DNA of 64,000 nt from Phytophthora hibernalis (Eukaryota; Oomycota; Peronosporomycetes; Peronosporales; Peronosporaceae): positions 1-64,000 of the forward strand of contig JAAKBF010000244.1 in assembly GCA_012656075.1 (NCBI GenBank). Direction: 5' to 3'. A program made the translations under genes and the position numbers. The notes beneath the pieces were generated by a model that was not told the DNA's origin, searched no databases, and worked only from the letters and a program-made list of their open reading frames with translations. Positions 33,601 through 45,130 of the stretch are shown in pieces; positions within the stretch are counted from its first letter, which is position 1, and the number at the start of each line of letters is the position of its first letter.

Positions 33601-34068
33601 CACGAGTCCGGCCCTGTTGGTCCGTCTGACCGCCATGAGTTTGACCCGGATGTTGACGTCCGCGCGGACCGTGAATCTAGTCGCTATGAGCGGCGCCACC
33701 ACTCGCGCCGTGATCGAAGCCGGGATGAAAAGGGCCACCGCAGTCACCGTGACCGTCGAGAGAAGCGTTCATCTCGCCAGGAGAGATCGCTGACCCCGTC
33801 TCCTGTCCGTCGGGACCACGCTTCGGGATCGAGTGGGCGAAAGTCAAGTGGACCTTCGCCGCGTCGGTCTTTCAGTCGCCGCAATGACGGCGAAAACCAG
33901 ACTGAGGAAGCCTCTGGAAAGGAAAAACAGCCTCGACCCAACAACGAAGACGAGTCGGAGACGCAGCATCAGAAGGAGAAGAAGAATGGAGGCGTGCGTT
34001 TGGTGCGCGACGAGCTGTTCGCGGGCATGGATGATTTGGCCGTGGACTATGAGGAAGACGATGACTAA
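30627..34068 (+). CDS. RRM and RS-domain RNA-binding protein
   Basis: Two exons, 30627-32075 and 32178-34068, intron GTAAGA...GCGCAG. The ATG at 30627 leads, after a one-base gap in CCCC, into TPAAEDVLGELYAWDSV. Order: a helical N-terminal region to about 31,110 (VVDVLLQLCGPKRSQAVRIH), a charged Lys/Glu linker, an RRM near 31,480-31,740 (YLFLGSVPRH, AYAFVSM), a second RNA-binding-like fold near 31,800-32,060 (VRFRSVDHAKAAIRKQL), then a long Arg/Ser/Gly-rich tail with RGG repeats and SRSRSP motifs, ending FAGMDDLAVDYEEDDD. The layout suggests a nuclear splicing or mRNA-processing factor. Apparent one-base losses near 30,631, 30,829, 31,470, 31,750 and 32,330 must be bridged to read it. Exact ortholog not identified. 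Confidence 0.7.
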
Positions 34069-35407
34069 GTCGGGGCATCGTGAGGCAGTCGGCGGAGACA
34101 GACACAAAGAAAGTTATGGCGTCGTTGGCTGTTGGATATGTATGCATTGATTTGAATTGATCTGATCGATCAGACTTGCTTGAGCAAATGCTCTGCACGC
34201 AAGAGGAAGCGTGAATCATGACGTGCATTGAATTGCTGACACTCACGCACGAGGACGCAGGGTGAAACCTGCATTGCTTTGTAATACGTGCGTGTCTACA
34301 TTGGCTTTGATTTTTCCGTGGCATTTCTTCTCCTTTGAAACATCGATGAATGTGATAAAAGTACAGAAGCAAGTTGAAGGCAGCAAACGCGTGCAGGTGT
34401 AGATTCCAGAGTGATTTCGAAATACTTGAGCAGAAGTTGATTGCAACTACCGGTAGCACGACTATCCGGATAGCACCTGAAACAGAATGAATTTTCAACC
34501 TTGTGAAACCATGTGACCTTTCCGCGACGGTTGGTTCGAAGACGACCTTCCGTTAACTCGTTCCATTTTGGCTGGCTAAGGCGAGTTGAGAAGTGCAGGC
34601 ATGCTTCATTTATAGAGGTTGCTTTGCATTTGCATAGCAGTTCTCGTGATTGATATGCTTTCGTTGCAAGAACTGATCGCGGATTGGCCTTATTTATTAT
34701 TTATGACCACTATTTATTGCCAACACGCGCACGCTATCAGGGATCGCACGTTGGCCAACATGGATGCAACCGTTCTAGAAGTTGAGGCAGCATACGTCTT
34801 ATCTTTTGCCGTTTTTAATTTCTGTGGATACATTTACCCTGGCCATCTTCACATCAGGATGTTTCAGACTGTAGAGGACAATGTTCGAGAACAGGGGATC
34901 TACATTATCGCTCGTGGCGGTGGTGGTGGTTCAATATCTGCTGTTCACACCTATTTTGAGGCCGCGGTGCATGCGAGCTCGCGGCCCGTTCATTGTTGAT
35001 GAGCGGGCTGGATGTGTATTTGAACCCGTGTGTCGAGCAAGGGCCCCTTTCAAAATATTGGCCTGAGGCAATATGTAAATTGGACGGACAACTTGGTATC
35101 TTCGTCAACCAGAAGCGAGCGAAAGTGGAGTGGTAGCAGCTGAAGATGGAAACGATAGCAGACTGCAGCTGCGTTACAATGTAGTATGAGCCGCTCCAGT
35201 ATGAACATTATGTAGTTGAAAATGCCACGATCCGCCAACAAACAGGCAAGTGCCGGTCCCGAGCAGTGATATTTTCCATGGCTCAGACGACACGACGCCT
35301 CGATTTGTTGGAAAATGTTTTCAGTCTCACCACATCAATCCTTACTGACTGTACACTTTTGCTTCTCTTTGTATGATGCTCGTCAGACCCGATCATACAC
35401 TGGTAAG
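34069..35407. other. Intergenic region between convergent genes
   Basis: Between the stops of the RRM/RS gene and the histone deacetylase, so it holds both 3' untranslated regions. A plus-strand frame at 34619-34999 opens with a hydrophobic stretch, but it lacks any motif or family match, and I do not call it a gene. Confidence 0.5.
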
Positions 35408-36983
35408 TTAGTCGTAGAATTCGACGGCGTGACACGGAGCCTCGCTGTGCGTGAGCTCTCGTTGTGCTTGGCGCTCACCTGAAACATCCATCATGCGCTG
35501 GTCGTCTTGCTCGCGGTCGCGCGAAGCGGCTTCCTTCTCCTCTTGAATACGTACCGACGGCGGTGCGACGTGAAAGGAACGCTAGGAACAGGCTCGAGCT
35601 GGCGAAGGTTCTCATGGATCGAGCGTTTAATCTCGTCGAGGTAGGCGGGCGTGTTGAGGTTTTCCATGTTGCTCACAGGCAAGTGCAGACGGTACTCAGG
35701 GCCGTAGTACTCGAAGTAGTCATTGTAGGGCATTGCGTCTGGGATGTCCACACCAACCAGCAGCGAAGCTTCGTAGCACCAAGCGCGCGCCACATTTCGC
35801 AGTGTGTAGCCACCGCCGCCCACCACGAGCGTAGGAATGTTAAAGCTCTTGACGTAAGCCACGCAGTCTGCGTGGCCCTTCGCGGACAGGTTAAAGCTTC
35901 CGAGTCGGTCTCCTGACAGGGAGTCCGTGCCGCACTGCAACAACACTGCTCCAGGAGCGAAGTGTTCCATGACCTTGGCGATGACACTGCGGAAAATGCC
36001 GGTAAAGCTCTCGTCGTCCATGCCATCGCGGCAAGGAAATTGACAGCATAGTTCTTGCCGTCGCCGTGGCCGACGTCCTTGAGATCGCCAGTGCCAGGAA
36101 GAACTCGCCGTACTTGTGGAACGAGCACGTCATGACGCGGTTGGTCGTGTAGAAGGCCTCTTCCACGCCATCGCCGTGATGGATGTCAATGTCGATGTAC
36201 AGGACGCGTTGGTGGGTCTTCAGTAGTTCTAGGATGCCGAGCACGCAGTCGTTCACGTAGCAGAAGCCAGACGCCTCTGAGCGCTTGCCGTGGTGCAGCC
36301 CGCCCGAGTAGTTGATGACAATGTCGGCCGATCCCGCGTTCAGCTTTGCAGCGCCGCCAATCGAAGCGGACGCGTAGAGCTGGCAGAACTCGAAGAGGCC
36401 GTCAAAAACCGGACAATCCTCGCCCACATTGAAGCGCTGGAGTTGGCGCAGATACTCGTGCATGTTGTCGGGCGTCACAAGGCGCAGGAAGTGGATGTAA
36501 TCGTCCGAGTGGAAGCGCGTGAGCTCCGTCCAGTCCACGAGACGCGGACGCTGTGGGCAGCACGACACCAATTGTCATTTACTAGTATTAGTATTAGCCT
36601 CTTCACACACTCAGCAGAGGCTTTAGCAGGAGACGTACGAAGACTTCCATGTGCTTGGTGAGACCGTAGTTCGTGATGAGGTTGTGCGCCATCCGCACAC
36701 GATGTGGCTGCAATAACAAAAGATACACGATAGGTGAACTTTCTCTGCATTATTAGCAGTTGTACGATGCAATGGGCTGCACCTTCATGGGGTGGTTCTG
36801 GCCGTAGTGATAGTTGCCAATCTCCGCTGCGGACAAAGACACACCAAAGTTTAGACTGACAGGGCGGCGCAATGGACGGAGGGTGAAGTGTTCTGTTACA
36901 GTCGTAGAAGTAGGCGACGCGGCGCTTGAGGCGACGGTGCCGCCGCTCGTGAGCGCGACGGAGCTGCCGTTAGCGCTGCTCAT
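35408..36983 (-). CDS. Class I histone deacetylase (RPD3/HDAC1-like)
   Basis: Removes acetyl groups from histone tails with a zinc-dependent active site in the nucleus. Exons on the minus strand: 36983-36783, 36707-36639 and 36550-35408; introns GTGCAG...TTGCAG and GTACGT...CCACAG. Seen motifs: [11 protein letters not shown] / [11 protein letters not shown], the catalytic His pair in [19 protein letters not shown], zinc ligands in [39 protein letters not shown] with the third ligand, and GGGGYTLRN with the catalytic Tyr. About 480 residues, usual for class I. One-base gaps near 36,096, 36,035 and 35,574 need bridging. Past the last one the tail reads [20 protein letters not shown] and ends AVEFYD. 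A Ser/Thr-rich N-terminal extension of about 30 residues precedes the conserved domain. Divergent from NAP1. Confidence 0.9.
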
Positions 36984-37292
36984 GGGCTCCGGTTCTCAGG
37001 CTTTTGGTGATGGGAGGGCGTGGCCCACGTAATGTGGTGTATGGAAACACGATACGCGGGAAACAGACGGTGGCGCTTCCGTAGCCAACCAAAAGTCGTC
37101 GTCGATATTAGCGTGCGTAAGTACCGCGCCAAATATGTCTCCGTACGTTCGGGTAGTAGGCACTTTAATTCCCCAAAGGTGGCTCTTTGTACTAGTGAGA
37201 TATATATCACGGTAAATACGATCTCTGCAGCCACTGAAACACAACGTCAGTCATTCTCAGAAAGAAGCGCTGCCAGTCACCCCTTTCGCAAC
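36984..37292. promoter_or_regulatory. Bidirectional promoter region, HDAC / NAP1
   Basis: The two ATGs are 309 bp apart and face away from each other. TCATTC at 37251-37256, inside GTCAGTCATTCTCAG, resembles the oomycete initiator core and lies about 42 bases before the NAP1 ATG. Shared elements are likely but not visible as clear motifs. Confidence 0.5.
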
Positions 37293-38445
37293 ATGTCGGA
37301 CAAACAGAGCACCGAGCAAGACGCGGTCGTGGAGGTGGACAACGGCGACGGCCGCGGCTTCGAGCCCGTGGACGATGTGACGGGCCAAGTGGCGCAGCTG
37401 TCGATGGGTGACGCGCAGGCTGAAGCCGAGGAGGAGGACGAGCTGGCCAACTTGCCCAAGAATGTTCTGCTGCGTCTGGACGCCCTACGCAAGCTGCAGG
37501 AGGCCCAGGCAGAGGTCGAGGAGGAGTTCGAGAAGGAGCGCAAGGCGCTGGAGCTCAAGTACGAGAAGCTCTACCAGCCATTCTACCACCAGCGCGCGGA
37601 GATCGTCTCGGGCGCCAAGGAGGTGGACGCCGTCACGTCGGAGCCCCAGGAGGGCGAGTCAGAGGAGGACGTCAAAGGCGTGCCCGGCTTCTGGCTGCGT
37701 GCCTTCATGAACCACTCGCTGCTGGCTGATCTCATCCAGGAGCGCGACCTGCCCGCCTTCGAGTTCCTCACGGACGTTCACTCTGTGAGCCACGAGGAGG
37801 ACAACGGCTTCAAGCTCACGTTCGAGTTCGCCGAGAACCCCTTGTTCGCCAACAAGACGCTCACCAAGGAGTACGACATCGGAGACGCCTCCGACATGGG
37901 CGAGGCTGTGCTGCGCAACGTGAAGGGCACCACCATTGAGTGGAAGGAGGGCCAGAGCCTGTGCGAGGTGACCAAGAAGGTCAAGCAGCGCGCCAAGGGC
38001 GGAAAGGAGAGACCCGCGTCGTGAGCCGCACGGAGCCGTGCGAGAGCTTCTTCCAGTTCTTCACCCCGTGGAGATGCCGTCGGAGGAGGACGACGAGGAT
38101 GTGAGTGGATGCGATTGAGTTCGAGGAGAGATTAGTTGCTAACTTCTTTGTTATTGTTTTGCATTGCAGAGCGAGATGATCATGCGCCAGCTGAGCGGTG
38201 ACTTCGAGATCGGCTTCACGATCCATGAGACCATCATCCCACAGGCCCTGTTGTGGTTTACCGGTGAAGCTGTGGAGGATGACTCGGACTACGATCCGGA
38301 GGAGGACGAGGACTTTGAGGAATCGGACGAGGAATCGCTCTCGGGCGACGAGGCCCCCAAGCCTCGCCGTGGCAAGAAGAAGTTCCCCGCTCTCGAGGGC
38401 GGCGACGACTCGACGGAGAAGCCGCCTGAGTGCAAGAACCAGTAA
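37293..38445 (+). CDS. NAP1: Nucleosome assembly protein 1 (NAP1-family histone chaperone)
   Basis: Binds H2A-H2B (and H3-H4) and shuttles and deposits histones. Exons 37293-38100 and 38170-38445; intron GTGAGT...TTGCAG. The start MSDKQSTEQDAVVEVD follows an initiator-like site. Order: acidic N-terminus, long dimerisation helix (LRKLQEAQAEVEEEFEKER, KYEKLYQPFYHQRAEIV), then the alpha/beta earmuff domain (GVPGFWLRAFMNH, GFKLTFEFAENPLF, GTTIEWKEGQSL), SFFQFFTP, and FEIGFTIHETIIPQALLWFT. An acidic tail (DSDYDPEEDEDFEES) follows, ending PPECKNQ, as in typical NAP1 proteins. About 360 residues. Two one-base losses, in GG at 38,006 and CCCC at 38,064, break the frame between KQRAKGGK and SFFQFF. 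The restored order matches the family, so an assembly error is likely. Confidence 0.9.
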
Positions 38446-38613
38446 GTTTCTGCGTCGTCCAGTGTATCGTTTTGAGAAGATTGAGCCGCCGCTCCCGCCG
38501 ATAGAGTCGACGTGCTACTTCACAGACGAGAACAAATTCTATATTAACAACCCGTTGAGCAACAACAAACCCCAGAACTTTCACGTAGCCATCCATCTCT
38601 GGCCGCAAGATAT

Positions 38614-39020
38614 CCGGCATTCATTATTCGCCACCACCCCAATCTTGGGCGCCACCACCCCGCGCAATACACACTTGGTTTTGTATGGGGTAACAACACA
38701 CTTCGAAGTATCAACCAAGAAATTCGACAAGCAGGCTCAGTGCTCCTGCAGATGCAATACTGGTATTTACCAGGCTCCGGTGAGCTCACCAGGGATTTTG
38801 CTGATGTTTGCAGTATTAGCTCACCCAGGTTTTTGCTGATACTTGCAGTGACCCTTGGGCTACCGTCTACGCGCGCTCGCACACGCTCATCTCCGTTGGA
38901 ACCTGGAGTTATTAAAGGAGCTCTAGATTACAGATTGGTGTTAGCCCATACAAAAACCAAGTGTATATTGCGCGGGGGTGGTGGCGCCCAAGACTGGGGT
39001 GGTGGCGGATAATGCATGCG
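38614..39020. mobile_element. MITE with long inverted repeats, Mutator-like
   Basis: About 407 bp. The left arm from 38614 (GCATTCATTATTCGCCACC...CTTGGGCGCCACCACC...ACACTTGGTTTTGTATGG in parts) is matched by the reverse complement of about 38,935-39,020, so the terminal repeats are about 75-90 bp. AAGATAT flanks both sides (38607-38613 and 39021-39027). Long terminal repeats with a 7-9 bp duplication fit a non-autonomous MULE. No coding capacity. It lies 170 bp downstream of NAP1. Confidence 0.7.
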
Positions 39021-39289
39021 AAGATATTGTAGGTTCTACCCAAAATTTCCATTGGCGATTCGTTTAATCAATAGCCGGGCAATCAGTGGTATCCCTATAC
39101 CACCAGTGTGGAGTCTCCCTTGTGTTGTGGATATGTCACAAATGCTGTGGAGATTTCACATTCTCTCGGAGGTAGTCACTTGCGGGGTACGAGGCAAAAA
39201 CCGGAATGACGGGTGCGCAAGCATAAAGAAGGAATAGTGCACCTGTTCTCCAGTCAAATTTTATTTGGTCATTTCACTTTTGGCTCATT

Positions 39290-39560
39290 ACGGACAACAA
39301 CAGTCGAGGGGGATCAGCAGGAAGTCGAGGAGCATCAAGAGGTCGAGTATCAGCTCACCAGGAAGAAGAGCGGAGACGAGCTTCCAGTCCAGCAGGAAGT
39401 TGAGGAGCACCAGCTCAGCAGGAGGACGGTCGAGGCAATACAGTCGAGGAGCATAAGATCAGCAGGAGGTTGGTCGAGGCACGAGGCCAACAGGAAGTTG
39501 ACACTCTAGCCCAGCAGGAAGTCGAGGAGCTGCAGCTGAGGATGCAGCAAGAAGCATCAC
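39290..39560 (+). repeat. Degenerate AGCAGGAAGTCGAGGAGC repeat tract
   Basis: Irregular tandem array of an 18-to-30-base Gln/Glu-coding unit (QQEVEEHQ). The plus-strand frame 39213-39509 is open through it, but I see no conserved domain and treat it as repeat sequence. Confidence 0.5.
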
Positions 39561-40618
39561 CAGAGGCAGGAATCAGAAGGAGAACGATTAGGAAGACAAC
39601 CAGAAGAAGAAAGACAAGCAGGAACAAGTGCAGTATAAAATTGTTTTTAAGGTAATACGAGCGACGAGCTGGTGGATGATCTACGTCTTTCGGTTTGTTC
39701 CGGCGACTATGGCGACAAGTCCTACATGATCAACGAGGTGATACATACAAATCTATCGTCTGGTAAATCAGAATGAATATCCCGAAATTTTGCAGCCCCG
39801 ATGTCAATGTCAATTCACACTATTTTAATACTTTGAAACATGGACAGTTGCCACGACGTCCGCCCACAATATCAATAACGTTAGCCCTCAAAAATTCCGT
39901 GGACGATAAAAATCAAATCTTTGGGAAGCTCAGTTGTAAAATTTCATAAAATTATTATGAAATTTAACAACTGAGCTTCACGATGGGGAGAGGCTGTGGC
40001 TGGTCCACACAACGAAACTCGCCCCCAGCCCGCCGCCCATTCTGAAGCCGGCCGCCGCTCGTTGTGAAGCCGACCGCTCGTTGTGAAGCCGGACTTACTG
40101 GAGTTCCCGTATAGCGAGGTGGTTAACGAAATGGATCAATTGTATGAACAGTTGGTTCAGCTCGTTAATACCGGCGATTTCTGTGGTCGCAAGCTGTCTT
40201 TGAGCCACGTGCTCAACAAGCTGAGGAGGTCGATGGACCTCTACAGACAGGAACCGTTTTCAATTACTTTTGCCATCAAAAGTGAAGCACCTACTCGTGT
40301 TTTGTGGAGCAAGCAATGACGTCGCCGCATACAAGGCCTGCGATTCATTGTCGACAACGATTGACCACGTCCGGAGGGAGTGCAAACTTTCGAAGAGGGA
40401 GCGCGTAATCGACTTCATTGAAGACACAGCGCACGAAACCGAAGGAGATGACGTGGCATGTACACTCCGGGCCAAAAGTATACGAACACCCGTACGAGTT
40501 CCCGTTACTTGGTCATTTTTTTGTCATTTCGCCGACCTACCAAAATCTTATCTAGATGAGGTGCACCACACTACAGCGCTGTGCCACAACACGTCCAAGC
40601 CCCTAAAACGCGTCCACC
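39561..40618. other. Unassigned sequence with a 55-bp palindrome
   Basis: Contains the palindrome listed separately, a short tandem GCTCGTTGTGAAGCC repeat near 40,057, and a 78-codon frame at 40083-40319 (helical, LSLSHVLNKLRRSMD) without recognised motifs. Confidence 0.35.
39925..39979. repeat. 55-bp palindrome
   Basis: GAAGCTCAGTTGT followed by AAAATTTCATAA and its reverse complement with one mismatch in 25 bases and a five-base centre. Possible hairpin terminator-like or foldback structure. Confidence 0.65.
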
Positions 40619-41849
40619 ATGGATCAACCCAGAGCGCCTTCAAGAACAGAGTCGCCACCGGCATCACGTGTTGACGAGAGTTCCCCACCGTCAGTCTCAG
40701 AGCCTCGAGTCTCACCATATCCACTGCGGAAACGAACGCCACCGCCTCGTGATTCATCTCCTGAAGCGCCTCGCCCACGCCAAAGACCCCGTACTTCGCC
40801 AGGATCACCACCTGTGGGAGCTGCCTCGCAGTCAGAACCGCTAACGCACCAGCAAGGTCGTTCAACGTCACAATCCGCATCACAGTCGAGGACTGCGTCG
40901 CCGTTGACACCTCAAGGACGCCGACAATATACAGATCTCTCGGTATCATCCCCACCATCTGCGCAGCGCCAGCGGCTTCAGCTAGTGGTCCAGCCAATCG
41001 TCAAGAATGCCGTCACACAACGTGAAGCATCAGGAGAAACACTCGAAGACTATGCTCCAAACGGAACTTCATTCGATGAGATCTTGCAAAAACTGTGGCA
41101 GAAGTTTAGCGGTAGGGTGAAAGGACTGGCCGTCAAGCGGGACGGCAGCTGGACACTGGAAGATATACCCCACTCGACAGCATGGAGTAAGGTTATGCAG
41201 TTCAAGATGGATCGTCACCTTGTCAGCAGCACTAAGTCGGAATCGCCTGGAATCGGTGGGTTACAGCTAGGCGTGGGGAAACAGTCAAGCTGCTTATCTA
41301 CGAGTATGGTATGGCTATTGTCAAAACAATGGACGTTACTGACTTCATGGCAGATTTCATTCGGTCAACGGAGGTGGACCGGTCTGGTGCGACTGCGAAG
41401 AGCGGCCTTCGTGATGTCGTTGCTCAACTTCTGGACGTTTGGGGTGCAACATTTCAAGCTCATGGCACGGTGTGGCGAATGTGGGCTAACGCGATTACCC
41501 GAAACCTTGACCGATCAACTTGGGATGCCGTCATCTGGATCCTCCGCCAGACCAGGTTATGTGTTTGCTCAAGCCATCCGATAGCCAGGTCGACCGCCAG
41601 CTGTCAGGGCTCACTCGGTCAGCGCAGTTGGCGCTTGAATATATCAACGCGTCCATGGCAGACAATGAGCAACTAAAACAGGATGTCAATGCATTGCAGC
41701 AGCGTCTGGGCACTCAAGCGAGTGGTTTGACTTCTCAAAAACTTATTATTGAGGCATTCCTGGCCGATGTACCATTACCATCCGTGAACGACGTCATCGA
41801 CCCACTTGACGCACTGGTAAACATAGATGACGAAGAGCACCAAGAGTAA
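40619..41849 (+). pseudogene. Unknown ORF, Pro/Ser-rich N-terminus with conserved-looking core
   Basis: The ATG at 40619 has a good context (CCACCATGG). About 110 Pro/Ser/Arg-rich residues lead to an ordered part (TSFDEILQKLWQKFSGRVKG, WTLEDIPHSTAWSKVMQ). Frameshifts move the reading to the frames at 41311 (VTDFMADFIRSTEVDRSG) and 41520 (LALEYINASMADNEQLKQD, ending VNIDDEEHQE), with a coiled-coil end. I do not recognise the family. It converges on the Tc1-type transposase, so it may be transposon cargo or a repeated oomycete gene family. Confidence 0.45.
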
Positions 41850-41912
41850 TTGCTGAGTTAAGGCAGACGAGGTCCTAGTTCCACTAAACCGAAATACGTC
41901 TTTGAGTTAAAC

Positions 41913-42993
41913 CTAAGTTTGCTTCATCTTCATCAAGCTGCAATTCACCACGTTGAATTTCCGGTACTCGACGCTTCTCCATCGACATCGGTCCAGTAGG
42001 ACCAAAATGACCTTGGATTTTCCACCCGCAATGGTTGAACACTCATGCCATGTTGAAGCCTTCGAACCGCTAAAAGGTTCGCACAACGAAAGGCAACAAG
42101 TCGCGCCCGCTTGTTTCGATGTAGTGCCGTTGAAATGCTTTCTTAATGCATCCGAACATATATTCGATGGGGTTGAAGAATGGGCAGTAGGCCGACAGGA
42201 ATATCGGAACCACATCGATACTTCGAAGGAAATGCACAATCTCCGGGTGTCTGTGGATCGACGCGCCATCTAATATCCAAACGGAATGAGAGACCGGGTA
42301 CTGACGAACACCTTCCTTCTTTGCGTACGCAAAATCCTTGCAGCACTTTACAAATTCGACTCGATCGAACGTGCCGTCCGACTCATAGAAGTCCAGCAAG
42401 CCGTTTACATCAATGAATGCAAATACCGACACCCTGGGTTTACGCTGAAAGTCACCACAAATAGCGACCGTCTCACCTCTTAACGCATATCCGCGCTTCT
42501 GATCATTCCCCGATTATCAAACGACACCTCATCTAGAAAAACAAGATTGTGGTGGCTCCAGTCAATATGACTCAGCTCATCCACATAGCGAAACACATCA
42601 CACTCCTTGATGTGCATAGCACGTCGCTCACGTATTTTCTAGTTAGCCCGCATTCATGAATGATTCGCCACACTGACGACTTGGAGATCGAGACGCAGTG
42701 AGTAAGCTTGAACGCGTCTTGGGCTTCATCCAAGTACGCTAGTGGCCGTTCCGCAAATAACTCACACAGCCATTGTTTGTGTGTAGCGTTGAACTTGCTG
42801 GCTGGAGCTGTCTGCGCACGCTCAAACGTTCCCGTCTCTTGGTAAACCCGGATCCAGTTACCGATTGTCTTCACAGTTTTGTTGTATACGCGTGCTAGCT
42901 CTTTACGGGTTTTTACCCGAGCCAGTAAAACCCATAAAGACAGTGGAACACGGTGTTTGGGTGAGCATGTTGCTTCATGACAGCTTCCTCCAT
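41913..42993 (-). pseudogene. Tc1/IS630-type (DDE_3) transposase relic
   Basis: Starts near the ATG at 42993. An HTH region follows (ARVKTRKELARVYNKTVKTI, then NWIRVYQETGTF), then SSVWRIIHECGLTRK. The catalytic domain has the first Asp in NLVFLDEVSFDNRG, the second in VWILDGASIHRHPE, and the Glu in FNPIEYMFGCIKKAF. Frameshifts lie near 42,930, 42,640, 42,495 and 42,080. Tc1-type enzymes insert at TA. The TA-flanked MITEs of this window could be mobilised by a relative, but their ends are not demonstrated here. Confidence 0.75.
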
Positions 42994-43098
42994 GTTGGTG
43001 TTGTTCTGATAGTTAGCTAAATTCACGATCCAAATGCTAGAACCACAGAGAAAAAAACAATATCAAAACAAAGTAATGTTAAAGTGTCTATCGCATCG

Positions 43099-43299
43099 TA
43101 AGATAAGCTTACCACTGATGTTCGTCAGCAATGAGATCCCTGATAGTACGCAGTGTTTGTCGGGCAGCACAGATAGGTTGATGTATCGGGGGACTTGGTA
43201 GCGCTCAGCTTCGCTTACAATCACCACCTTTCGGGCCAACTTAGTCTTCTTCTTCACCTCTTCGAGCACCCCTAGGACCACACCGGCGATGAGGCCCAC
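43099..43299 (-). CDS. Short hypothetical ORF
   Basis: MGLIAGVVLGVLEEVKKKTK opens a frame that ends in GISLLTNISG before a GTAAGC donor-like site at about 43,110, with a TTCTAG acceptor-like site near 43,037. The composition looks coding, but the downstream exon is not identifiable. It could be a gene fragment between transposons. Confidence 0.25.
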
Positions 43300-44379
43300 G
43301 AGTGTCGTGACTCAGTCAAAACTTGTGCGTGTGCTGGTCTTAATTCCGATCCGGTACGTCCACGGCAGCGTCGTTGCCCTCGTCACCCCAGACACAAATC
43401 AGCTGGTACCAACTCACGTCTCCGCCGACTCTGGTAACCTTCGTGCAGACACGATAAGAACACAGACTCCAAGTAAAGGCATCGCTTGGACATTACCTTG
43501 GTTGGATGCGGAATGAGTTCAACGTAACCTCGGCGAAAGTTTTTGTCCAATCAGATCGGTCTGGTGATTTACTGTCTGTCTAACAAATGACCCAAGAAAG
43601 GCAAATTTGGGCCATAATCACAATCTTCCCCTGTTAACCGAGAGTCCTGTCAGTCCGTCCGTCTGTCCGTCCGTCCTGCCACTGCCCACCTACCTGCCTT
43701 GTACTGTCTTTTCGCATGTCTGCGGGGGCTCTTTCCCATGCTGCATTCACCTTTTGTACGGCCTGGCACTACCTTCCTGACTGCCCAAATGTTTTAGGAA
43801 ATTACAAAATGACCGAGCGTGACAGTTTAGAATCGGACTTAACTGCGAACAACTGTGACACAGACTGCGATCGGTAGCACAATCCTGACCCCTTCCGCTC
43901 TTCCCATTGGCTGAAAGGCAAACATTTCTACAGGAGAACGGAACAAACCAATTGGTCAATAACCGCGCGGTCGGCCCCGCTGTGATGATATATTTTACAA
44001 AACCATACCAAAACCTGGTGTGGAGACTGCAAATCGGGCGCAGTAGGAGCTGCTTTTTGTAGTACCTATCCAACTCGGCCCAGGCCATTTTAGACGCTGC
44101 CATAGGCAAGCAAGAGTACAACGTGCACAGTGCACTCTACACGCACTTTTGCAACACATTTACTCTTTTCCGATCGTTGGGACATGCTATTGGTCAACTA
44201 TGCAACATACACGTATATAATACACAATACACGGTTGTGCGCGACACAATGTACTTTACTATACTCTGCATACGGTTGTGAAACAATGTATAGTGTATAA
44301 TTTATGCTGTATAATGCTTAATGTATACCACAGAGTCCTGTTTAGCGTGTACTTACGTATAGTGTATCGCGCTTGGGCG
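43300..44379. other. Spacer, no gene seen
   Basis: Includes a CCGTCCGTCTGTCCGTCCGT simple repeat near 43,655-43,675. No supported coding sequence. Confidence 0.4.
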
Positions 44380-45130
44380 TTAAGCACTCACATCCCCACA
44401 CTATACACTGGCACTCTTTGCATTATACGATGACACGCTATACGCTATACACTATACCGACACGCCATACATTAAACACTGGCGAACGATGGCACGCTAT
44501 AGACGGGCACGCTTTAGAAGGACACGGTATACTTAATACACTTGCACGCTATATACTATACTCTGGACGCTGATACCCTGGCACGATACATACCGTACTA
44601 TACTGAACGCTACCATGATATGCTGGGACGCTATACAATATAAACTGGAACACTATACACTACAGATTATAAACATTATACGCAGATGGCTGGCATCACT
44701 CTATTCACTATACATCGACACGCAAAACAATTTGCACTCACACGCTATGATTAGACAGTGGCACACTTTACGTTATACATGATTCGTTGGCACGCTATAC
44801 TGGTGCGCTGTGCACTAGAGTGCTATACACTATACACTGACGCGCTGTCCACGGGCACGCTATACTCTTTACCCTAGCACACTGTCAACTTGCACGCTAT
44901 ACACTGTGCACACGAGCGCGCTGTACACTGGAGCGCTATACACTATACACTGACACGCTGTCCACTGGCACGCTATACACTATACACGAGCGCGCTGTAC
45001 ACTGCTATACACCAGCGCGCTGTACACTGCTATACACCGGCGCGCTGTATGAAACGCTATAGATTACATGCTGCACCCAATACCCTCTACACAGGCGCCC
45101 TATACATTACACTATACGGTATGCACTGGC
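44380..45130. repeat. Degenerate minisatellite, unit CACGCTATACACTATACACTG
   Basis: Dozens of imperfect copies of a 20-22 base unit built from CGCTATACAC, ACTATACACTG and GCGCTGTACACTG variants. The order is not strict. Short frames through it (44890-45147) are translations of the repeat. Confidence 0.7.

Noticed and set aside
34619..34999. Possible secreted protein or effector (hydrophobic start)
   Set aside because: No cleavable signal pattern, no RXLR-EER or LFLAK motif, and no family match; lies in a convergent 3' region.
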